This document shows positions 58,134 to 64,000 of a stretch of DNA of 64,000 nucleotides, in pieces. The DNA comes from Collinsella sp. Lineage in GTDB: Bacteria; Actinomycetota; Coriobacteriia; Coriobacteriales; Coriobacteriaceae. The first letter of the stretch is position 1, and the number at the start of each line of letters is the position of its first letter. A program made the position numbers and the translations under genes. The notes under the pieces were generated by a model. The model was given only the letters and a program-made list of their open reading frames with translations, had not been told where the DNA came from and did not search any database. Location: assembly GCA_019414055.1 (NCBI GenBank), contig DXMV01000024.1:124001-188000 (forward strand), read 5' to 3'.

Positions 58134-58756
58134 AGACCGAGAGCCTCTTTGACATCCCCGTACACGGTCTCGCGAGCCTGGTCACCGTTGACCGACTTGA
58201 GCAGACCCTGGCCACGATAGTAGTCGACGAGCGGGCTCGTGGACTTCTCGTAGACGTCGAGACGGTTCTTGATGGTCTCGGGCTTGTCGTCGTCGCGCTG
58301 ATACATCTCGCCGGCGCACTTGGGGCAGGTGGCATCGGCAGCAGTGCCGGTGTAACCGCAGGCGCGGCAGGTGCGACGCGAAGACAGACGGTCGATGATG
58401 ACCTCGGGGGCCACGTCGACCAGAAGGGCGCAATCGATCTCGCGACCCATGGTGGAGAGCTCGGAATCGAGCGTCACAGCCTGGGCGGTGTTGCGCGGGA
58501 AGCCGTCGAGGATGAAGCCCTGCTGGGCGTCATCGGCGGCAAGGCGCTCCTTGACAAGGTCGATCACGAGCTGGTCGGGAACGAGCTCGCCAGCGTCCAT
58601 GTACTTCTTAGCCTGAATACCAAGCTCGGTGCCACCCTTGACGGCAGCACGCAGCAGGTCGCCCGTAGAAATGTGAGCGACGCCAAACTCGGCGACGAGC
58701 TCCTGTGCGACGGTGCCCTTACCGGCACCCGGAGCTCCGAGCAATACGAGGTTCAT
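58130..58756 (-). CDS. adk: Adenylate kinase (zinc lid type)
   Basis: 208 residues from the ATG at 58756 (GAGGAGGATTGCTC). P-loop GAPGAGKGT; LID with a zinc site of two cysteine pairs (CRACGYTG and CPKCAGE); FPRN motif GFPRNTAQA. Interconverts AMP, ADP and ATP. One of the few genes here ending in TGA, overlapping map. Confidence 0.97.
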   Translation of the reverse strand: MNLVLLGAPGAGKGTVAQELVAEFGVAHISTGDLLRAAVKGGTELGIQAKKYMDAGELVPDQLVIDLVKERLAADDAQQGFILDGFPRNTAQAVTLDSELSTMGREIDCALLVDVAPEVIIDRLSSRRTCRACGYTGTAADATCPKCAGEMYQRDDDKPETIKNRLDVYEKSTSPLVDYYRGQGLLKSVNGDQARETVYGDVKEALGL

Positions 58757-58774
58757 GAGCAATCCTCCTCTAGC

Positions 58775-60061
58775 CTATTTAAAGAATCCATCGTAATCAT
58801 ACATCTTGATCTGGCCTTCGAGCTTATCGACCGTGTCGAGCACGACGCCGACCATGATGAGGATGGACGTGCCGCCAAATGCCTGGATCAGATGGTTACC
58901 CGTAAAGGAGAAGATGATCGAAGGCACGATGGCGATGAGCGCCAAAAAGACAGCGCTGGGAAGCGTGATCTTGTTGAGCGCGTTCTTGATGTAGGCCGCG
59001 GTAGCCCTACCCGGACGCACGCCCGGAATAAAGCCGCCCTGTTTCTTAAGGTTGTCGGCCGTGTCATCGGGGTTGAACACCATGGAGGTGTAGAAGTACG
59101 CGAAGAAAACGATGAGGACAACGTTAAGCACCCAGTTGAGCCAACCGGTCGAAAGCGCGGAGGCAACTGCCTGAATCCAGCCGATGCCGGGGAAGAACAC
59201 GGCAATCTGGGCCGGGAAGTACAGCAGCGCCGAAGCGAAGATAATCGGCACGACGCCCGCGGTGTTGACCTTGATGGGCAGGTAGGTGGTCTGGCCACCC
59301 ATCATGCGACGGCCCACGACGCGCTTGGCGTAGGAGACCGGGATGCGGCGCTGGCCGCGCTCAAGGAAAACGATCAGCGGGATGACCAGCAGGATGATGG
59401 CGCAGATGATCACCATGGTGATGATGCCACCGGCGTTACCCTCGGTGCTGGAGAAGATCGCCTGCGGAAGACCGGCCATGATGTTCGCGAAGATGATAAG
59501 CGACATGCCATTGCCGATACCGCGCTGGGTGATGAGCTCACCAATCCACATGATCAGCATGGCGCCCGCAGTGAGCGTACCGACGATCATGAGGTCAAAG
59601 ATGATCTCGGGAGCGCCGGCGCCGTTGAAGCTAATGCCGAAGCTCTTAAAGAGGAAGAGGTAACCCACGGAGTTGAGGATGGCCAAAGCCAAGGTAAGGT
59701 AACGCGAATACTGCGTAATCTTGGTCTGACCGACCTCGCCCTCGCGGGCAAGCTCATGCAGGGAAGGCACGACGGCCTGGAGCATCTGGAGGATAATCGA
59801 GCTCGTGATGTACGGCATGATGCCCAAAGAGAACACCGAGACATAGCTCAACGCGCCACCAGAGAAAAGATTCAGGAGGGCCATAGCACCTGCGGCGACC
59901 GAGTTGCTCCCGGTCGAGAAAAGGCCCAGCATCCCCTGGAAGGGAATGCCGGGCACGGGAACGTGCGCACCAATGCGGTACACGACGAGCATAGCTATGG
60001 TAAAAAGAATCTTTTCGCGCAGTTCTTTGATGCGGAAAGCATTCTTAAGACCATTTAGCAC
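58775..60061 (-). CDS. secY: Preprotein translocase channel SecY
   Basis: 428 residues with ten membrane helices, e.g. ILFTIAMLVVYRIGAHVPVPGI in helix 1 (signature VPVPGI), GALSYVSVFSLGIMPYITSSII, and the cytoplasmic loop YAKRVVGRRMMGGQ that contacts SecA. The start is GTG at 60061, inside the last codons of rplO. Confidence 0.97.
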   Translation of the reverse strand: MLNGLKNAFRIKELREKILFTIAMLVVYRIGAHVPVPGIPFQGMLGLFSTGSNSVAAGAMALLNLFSGGALSYVSVFSLGIMPYITSSIILQMLQAVVPSLHELAREGEVGQTKITQYSRYLTLALAILNSVGYLFLFKSFGISFNGAGAPEIIFDLMIVGTLTAGAMLIMWIGELITQRGIGNGMSLIIFANIMAGLPQAIFSSTEGNAGGIITMVIICAIILLVIPLIVFLERGQRRIPVSYAKRVVGRRMMGGQTTYLPIKVNTAGVVPIIFASALLYFPAQIAVFFPGIGWIQAVASALSTGWLNWVLNVVLIVFFAYFYTSMVFNPDDTADNLKKQGGFIPGVRPGRATAAYIKNALNKITLPSAVFLALIAIVPSIIFSFTGNHLIQAFGGTSILIMVGVVLDTVDKLEGQIKMYDYDGFFK

Positions 60062-60504
60062 GGCAGCTCGACCTTTCCGCCGGCGGCCTCGATCTTGGCC
60101 TGCGCAGAAGCGCTGACCTTGTCGACCTTGACCGTGAACTTCTTGGTGAGCTCACCATTGCCGAGCACCTTGACGGGCTCGAACTCGCTCTTGGTGATGC
60201 GAGCGGCCTTAAGAGCGGCACCGTCGATTACAGCGCCGTCCTCGAACTTACGCTCGAGACGCTCAACGTTGACAGCGGTGTACTCGATACGACGGGGGTT
60301 GCGGAAGCCCGGAAGCTTGGGCAGACGCATAGCCAGCGGAGTCTGGCCACCCTCGAAGCCGGCACCCTTGGTGCCGCCAGAGCGGGAACCCTGGCCCTTC
60401 TGGCCGCGGCCAGAAGTGGTGCCGTGACCCGAAGAATTGCCACGGCCGACGCGCTTGCGGTTCTTGGTGGAACCGGGCGCGGGAGTAAGATCGTGAAGCT
60501 GCAT
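60055..60504 (-). CDS. rplO: Ribosomal protein L15
   Basis: 149 residues. Conserved N-terminus LHDLTPAPGSTKNRKRVGRG and the Gly/Ser/Arg-rich GHGTTSGRGQKGQGSRSGG; GGQTPLAMRLPKLPGF. Overlaps secY by 7 bp and follows rpmD. Confidence 0.97.
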   Translation of the reverse strand: MQLHDLTPAPGSTKNRKRVGRGNSSGHGTTSGRGQKGQGSRSGGTKGAGFEGGQTPLAMRLPKLPGFRNPRRIEYTAVNVERLERKFEDGAVIDGAALKAARITKSEFEPVKVLGNGELTKKFTVKVDKVSASAQAKIEAAGGKVELPC

Positions 60505-60507
60505 TTG

Positions 60508-60690
60508 CTACTCCTCTACAATCTCGACAAGGTGCTTGACCTTGAAGATCATGCCGCGGACGGACTCGTTGTCAGCAATCTCGCGAACCTCGCGGATCCT
60601 GTGGAGACCGAGGGCACGGACAGTACGGACCTGGTCCTGCTTGCAACCGTTGGTGCTGCGGACCTGCTTGATCTTGATGGTGTCAGCCAT
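60508..60690 (-). CDS. rpmD: Ribosomal protein L30
   Basis: 60 residues: IKIKQVRSTNGCKQDQVRTVRALGL and RGMIFKVKHLVEI. Three bp from rplO and two from rpsE. Confidence 0.96.
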   Translation of the reverse strand: MADTIKIKQVRSTNGCKQDQVRTVRALGLHRIREVREIADNESVRGMIFKVKHLVEIVEE

Positions 60691-60692
60691 GC

Positions 60693-61217
60693 TTAGTTCT
60701 CCTTACCGACGAACATCTCGGAGACCGTCAGGCCACGGCGAGCCGCGACGTCCTCAGGGCTGGAGAGCTCCTTGAGGCCCTCGACGGCAGCCTTGATGAT
60801 GTTAAGGCCGTTGTCGGTACCGAGGGACTTGGACAGGACGTTCTTGATGCCAGCAAGCTCGAAGAGGGGACGCACAGCGCCGCCGGCGATAACGCCGGTA
60901 CCCTCGACAGCGGGCTTGATGATGATGCGGCCGGCACCAAAGTGACCGAGAACCTCGTGCGGGATGGTGCCCTCTTCGGTCACCGGCACGTGGAACATGT
61001 TCTTCTTGGCATCGAGAGACGCCTTGGAGATGGCCAGGGGCACCTCAGCGGACTTGCCCATGCCAACACCGACGTTGCCCTTGCCGTCGCCAACGACGAC
61101 GAGAGCGACGAGGCTCATGCGACGACCACCCTTGACGGTCTTCGACACGCGGTTGATGTAAACGACGCGCTCCTCGAACTCGGAGGCCTCGCGCTGCTGC
61201 TTCTGATTACGAGCCAT
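60693..61217 (-). CDS. rpsE: Ribosomal protein S5
   Basis: 174 residues. Double-stranded RNA-binding half FEERVVYINRVSKTVKGGRR, then GKAAEVPLAI-type stretch (GMGKSAEVPLAI) and GTGVIAGGAVRPLFELAGI. Between rplR and rpmD. Confidence 0.97.
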   Translation of the reverse strand: MARNQKQQREASEFEERVVYINRVSKTVKGGRRMSLVALVVVGDGKGNVGVGMGKSAEVPLAISKASLDAKKNMFHVPVTEEGTIPHEVLGHFGAGRIIIKPAVEGTGVIAGGAVRPLFELAGIKNVLSKSLGTDNGLNIIKAAVEGLKELSSPEDVAARRGLTVSEMFVGKEN

Positions 61218-61231
61218 GTGCTACATACCTC

Positions 61232-61600
61232 CTAGAACTCGAGACCGGCGGCACGAGCACCGTCGGCGAGGGCCTTGACGCGGCCATGGTAGATACGGCC
61301 ACCGCGATCGAAGGCGACCTTGGTGATGCCGGCCTCGATGGCGCGCTTGCCAACGAGCTGACCGACCTTCTCCGCAGCCTCCTTGTTCGAGGTGTGGGTG
61401 CCCTTGAACTCGGCCTCGAGGGTCGAGGCGGAGACGAGCGTCAGGCTGGAGCCCTTGCTGTCGTCGATGATCTGGGCATAGATGTTGGCGTTAGTACGGG
61501 TCACGCGAAGACGCGGACGCTCGGCGGTACCCGAGACCTTGCCGCGAACACGACGCTGACGACGCTTGAGGCCTTCCAGCTTCGCCTTATGCTTGTTCAT
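61232..61600 (-). CDS. rplR: Ribosomal protein L18
   Basis: 122 residues. Basic N-terminus RRQRRVRGKVSGTAERPRLRV, VGKRAIEAGITKVAFDRGG and YHGRVKALADGARAAGLEF. Binds 5S rRNA. Confidence 0.97.
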   Translation of the reverse strand: MNKHKAKLEGLKRRQRRVRGKVSGTAERPRLRVTRTNANIYAQIIDDSKGSSLTLVSASTLEAEFKGTHTSNKEAAEKVGQLVGKRAIEAGITKVAFDRGGRIYHGRVKALADGARAAGLEF

Positions 61601-61628
61601 ACGTAAACTCCTAAAAAGGTTGATCTTG

Positions 61629-61650
61629 CCAGCACCTGACGGGGTGCTGG
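61629..61650 (-). other. Hairpin between rplF and rplR
   Basis: Perfect CCAGCACC-6nt-GGTGCTGG in the 75-bp gap, without a T run. Possibly an RNA processing or protein-binding site in the spc mRNA. Confidence 0.5.
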
Positions 61651-61675
61651 TCTTATGCGAGTGAGTCGGTTACGA

Positions 61676-62212
61676 CTACTTGGCGGCCTTACCCAGCTTG
61701 CGGCGGATGTGCTCGCCAACGTAGTGAATACCCTTACCCTTGTAAGGCTCGGGAGGACGATGGCCGCGGATCTCAGCGGCGATCTGACCGACCTGCTGCT
61801 TGTTGATACCCTTGACGTTCACGTGGGTGTTGTCGGGAACCTCGAAGGTGATGCCCTCGGGAGCCTCGACGATCACGGGGTGCGAGAAGCCCAGGGAGAA
61901 CTCGAGGTTCTTGCCCTTCTGCTGCACGCGGTAACCGACACCGGCGAGCTCGAGCTTCTTCTCGAAGCCCTCGGAAACGCCAACAACCATGTTGTGGATG
62001 AGGGCGCGGGTGAGGCCGTGGCGGGCACGGGTCTCACGCTCGTCGTCGGGACGGGAAACGGTGAGGACGTTGTCCTCGACGTTGATAGCGAGCTTCTCAT
62101 AGACATCGAGCTCGAGCTGGCCCTTGGGGCCCTTGACGACAACGTTGTTGCCGTTGACTGCCACTTCGACTCCGGCGGGAATCTGGACAGGCTTATTACC
62201 GATACGAGACAC
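61676..62212 (-). CDS. rplF: Ribosomal protein L6
   Basis: 178 residues. MSRIGNKPVQIPAGVEV start, GVSEGFEKKLELAGVGYRV, and PPEPYKGKGIHYVGEHIRRK near the end. Normal length. Confidence 0.97.
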   Translation of the reverse strand: MSRIGNKPVQIPAGVEVAVNGNNVVVKGPKGQLELDVYEKLAINVEDNVLTVSRPDDERETRARHGLTRALIHNMVVGVSEGFEKKLELAGVGYRVQQKGKNLEFSLGFSHPVIVEAPEGITFEVPDNTHVNVKGINKQQVGQIAAEIRGHRPPEPYKGKGIHYVGEHIRRKLGKAAK

Positions 62213-62245
62213 GGTGATCTCCTTTCCTTCTACCTACCGAGCGAA

Positions 62246-62644
62246 TTACCAGACGTAAGCGATGATCTCGCCGCCGACGTTGTGCTTGCGAGCATCGCGG
62301 TCGGTCATGACGCCATGGCTGGTGGAAATAATGGCGGTACCAAGGCCACCGCGGACGCGGGGCATGTCGGCAACGCCGGTGTACTTACGCAGGCCCGGCT
62401 TGGAAATGCGGCGGATGCCGTTGATGACCTTAGCCTTCTTGGGACCATACTTAAGCGTGATGTGCAGAGTCTTCTGGGGAACGGTGTCCTCGACATCGTA
62501 GCCCTCGATGTAGCCCTCCTCGTGCAGAACACGAGCGATCTCGACGAGCTTCTTGCTGCTCGGCATGGAGACCGTGGCCTTGTTCACAGAGTTAGCGTTA
62601 CGGATGCGCGTAAGCATATCTGCGATCGGGTCTGTAAGGTTCAT
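62246..62644 (-). CDS. rpsH: Ribosomal protein S8
   Basis: 132 residues. DPIADMLTRIRNANSVNK and STSHGVMTDRDARKHNVGGE. Between rpsN and rplF. Confidence 0.97.
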   Translation of the reverse strand: MNLTDPIADMLTRIRNANSVNKATVSMPSSKKLVEIARVLHEEGYIEGYDVEDTVPQKTLHITLKYGPKKAKVINGIRRISKPGLRKYTGVADMPRVRGGLGTAIISTSHGVMTDRDARKHNVGGEIIAYVW

Positions 62645-62763
62645 ACAGATTCTCCTTCGTTCTTGATGAACACGTGCTCTTGGTTCTTCGCCGCCCTTAA
62701 CGGCAAAGCCTAACTAGCGCGTTTTCCCTGTTCCAAACGGATGCTTGAAACGCTGGTAGTGAC

Positions 62764-62949
62764 TTACCAGCTGGCCTTCTTAACGCCGGGAAGCTCGCCC
62801 TTGAGTGCAAGCTCGCGGAAGCAGACACGGCACAGGCCGAACTTGCGGTACACAGAGTGCGGACGGCCGCAGCGCTGGCAGCGCGTGTACTCACGAGTAG
62901 AGAACTTCTGCTTGCGATTGCACTTGACGATCATCGATGTCTTAGCCAC
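62764..62949 (-). CDS. rpsN: Ribosomal protein S14, type Z
   Basis: 61 residues, the short zinc form: CQRC and CRVC pairs around GRPHSVYRKFGL. Zinc-type S14 is usual for Gram-positive bacteria. A 120-bp gap separates it from rpsH. Confidence 0.97.
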   Translation of the reverse strand: MAKTSMIVKCNRKQKFSTREYTRCQRCGRPHSVYRKFGLCRVCFRELALKGELPGVKKASW

Positions 62950-63028
62950 TTATATCCTCCTCACATAGAGTATTGTTCGCCCCAAGCGCCGCTCCCTTGT
63001 GGAAACGGCGCTTTTAGGGCAGGTGAAC

Positions 63029-63586
63029 CTATTTCTTGAACGGGAAACCGAAGGCGTCCAGAAGGGCCTTGGCCTCCTCATCGGTGTTGGCGGTGGTCAC
63101 GAAAGTGATGTCCATACCACGCTGGTGATCGACGGAGTCGAAGTCGATCTCGGGGAAGATGAGCTGCTCGGTGACGCCCATGGAGAAGTTACCACGGCCG
63201 TCGAAGCTCTTAGCGGAGATACCGCGGAAGTCGCGGATACGGGGAATCGCGACGGAAGTCAGACGATCGAAGAACTCCCACATACGGTCGCCACGCAGGG
63301 TAACCTTGCAGCCGATCGGCATACCAGCGCGCAGGCGGAAGGTAGCGATGGACTTGCGGGCACGGGTGATCATCGGCTGCTGGCCGGTGATGGCGCGCAG
63401 ATCGCGCACGGCACCGTCGATGGCCTTGGAATCGGTAGCGGCCTCGCCGACACCCATGTTCACGACGATCTTCTCAAACTTGGGGATCATCATGACGTTC
63501 TCGTACTGGAACTTGTCCTGAAGCTGCTGCTTGACCTCGTTGTTGTACTTGGTCTTCAGACGCGGCACATACTTCTCTTCTGCCAT
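63029..63586 (-). CDS. rplE: Ribosomal protein L5
   Basis: 185 residues. PKFEKIVVNMGVGEA, QQPMITRARKSIATFRLR, and the C-terminal GMDITFVTTANTDEEAKALLD. GGAGTGAACA precedes the ATG. Usually rplX lies a few bases upstream; here 389 bp separate them. Confidence 0.97.
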   Translation of the reverse strand: MAEEKYVPRLKTKYNNEVKQQLQDKFQYENVMMIPKFEKIVVNMGVGEAATDSKAIDGAVRDLRAITGQQPMITRARKSIATFRLRAGMPIGCKVTLRGDRMWEFFDRLTSVAIPRIRDFRGISAKSFDGRGNFSMGVTEQLIFPEIDFDSVDHQRGMDITFVTTANTDEEAKALLDAFGFPFKK

Positions 63587-63723
63587 TGTTCACTCCTTCT
63601 TGGGGTTTTAAGCACGGGGCGTGGCCACGGTGGGTTGTCCTCGTGCCTCCTGGCTGCATCCGCGCCGCTCATGGCATTTCGCGGTTTGGACTCGACGCAG
63701 CAGGAGCCGACAAAACAATCGGT

Positions 63724-63752
63724 ACTATACGCGCATTGGGTGCGTATTTCCA
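63724..63752 (-). promoter_or_regulatory. Predicted internal promoter upstream of rplE
   Basis: Minus-strand TGGAAA, exactly 17 bp, TATAGT, ending about 138 bp before the rplE start and downstream of the two palindromes. Confidence 0.45.
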
Positions 63753-63798
63753 GAAAAACCTCGTCTGCCTGCACAACTCCACAACTCCCCCGCACATA

Positions 63799-63885
63799 TT
63801 GATCCCTAGGGGACGGAGGAAAATGGATCACTTGGGTCACCTGACCCTCCGAGCGATCCGTTTTCCTCCGTCCCCAAGGGATCAA
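63799..63885. repeat. GATCCCTAGGGGACGG palindrome, copy 2
   Basis: 31-bp arms at 63799-63829 and 63855-63885, one or two mismatches. Outer stem equals copy 1 (21818); inner stem AGGAAAATGGATC is different but pairs. Only 6 bp from the 67-bp repeat copy 3. Confidence 0.85.
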
Positions 63886-63891
63886 CATGGC

Positions 63892-63958
63892 AGTTGCGGT
63901 GAAATAGGGACTGCTTGGCGGCTTGACTGGCTTAAACAGTCCGTATTTCACCGCAACT
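63892..63958. repeat. 67-bp palindromic repeat, copy 3
   Basis: Arms at 63892-63913 and 63937-63958 beginning AGTTGCGGTGAAATAGGG, variable 23-nt centre. Begins 17 bp past the stop of the ribosomal gene at the window edge. Confidence 0.85.
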
Positions 63959-63975
63959 TATTGGTGGGGATGCGA

Positions 63976-64000
63976 TTAGCGCTTGCGGGGGACGAGTTTG
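63976..64000 (-). CDS. rplX: Probable ribosomal protein L24, last residues only
   Basis: Only the end KLVPRKR and a TAA stop are in the window. Identity is inferred from the fixed order rplN-rplX-rplE of the spc operon and from the basic tail; the visible part is too short to prove it. Confidence 0.55.

Noticed and set aside
63587..63951. Open frame of 131 residues upstream of rplE
   Set aside because: Its start is provided by the 67-bp repeat and it crosses the second palindrome; no protein similarity.

Overview
The window is GC-rich (roughly 60%) and almost fully coding, with the gene style of a gut Actinomycetota of the class Coriobacteriia; a Collinsella-like genome is the best guess. 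This guess rests on gene order, protein style (acidic/Ala-rich tails on ribosomal proteins, a split transketolase, an FtsE with a long N-terminal extension) and my recollection of the group, not on a database search. No phage block, plasmid origin or CRISPR array is visible. The only mobile-element traces are a stand-alone serine recombinase, a truncated tyrosine integrase and many small palindromic intergenic repeats.

Layout: (1) 1-7.0 kb: tail-less hypothetical gene, then glutamate synthase gltB-gltD on the minus strand. (2) 7.2-9.4 kb: gpmA (phosphoglycerate mutase) and mntH (Nramp metal importer) on the plus strand, bracketed by two copies of a double-hairpin repeat. (3) 9.6-12.3 kb: rubredoxin, a flavin-reductase-like flavoprotein, smpB, a TPR-like protein, tRNA-Glu and tRNA-Gln. 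(4) 12.5-18.7 kb: a small unknown gene, an ArsC/Spx-like protein, a complete N-acetylmuramic-acid salvage operon (murR-murQ-murP-mupG) and a VanZ-like protein. (5) 18.8-24.1 kb: serine recombinase, rnr, ftsE-ftsX. (6) 24.5-32.3 kb: two-gene transketolase, a YitT-type membrane protein, secA-prfB (coupled by a TAATG overlap), rpmE. (7) 32.4-39.0 kb: an accessory block with two ABC-2-like exporter units, a divergent DUF2975-like membrane protein plus small HTH regulator, and an integrase remnant fused in frame behind the HTH gene. (8) 39.4-53.7 kb: ACT-domain protein, citrate synthase, two HAD phosphatases, adenine deaminase, tyrS, a U32 peptidase, a class A penicillin-binding protein, argR, a glycosyltransferase-like gene and truA. 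(9) 53.8-64 kb: the distal S10/spc/alpha ribosomal cluster on the minus strand, from the end of rplX through rplE...secY-adk-map-infA-rpmJ-rpsM-rpsK-rpsD-rpoA-rplQ.

The most unusual signal is not a gene. The spaces between genes carry at least six families of short inverted repeats. One family keeps a 13-nt loop (consensus RGGGACRNNYTTA) while its stem sequence changes completely with compensating changes on the other side. A second family does the opposite: near-constant 22-bp arms around a variable 23-nt centre, always 67 bp overall. A third is a pair of 55-bp hairpins whose starts are always 80 bp apart. A fourth keeps the outer stem and varies the inner stem with compensation. Two of these sit in tandem inside the ribosomal spc operon between rplX and rplE. 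Several families share a GGGAC core, suggesting one common origin or one common recognising factor.
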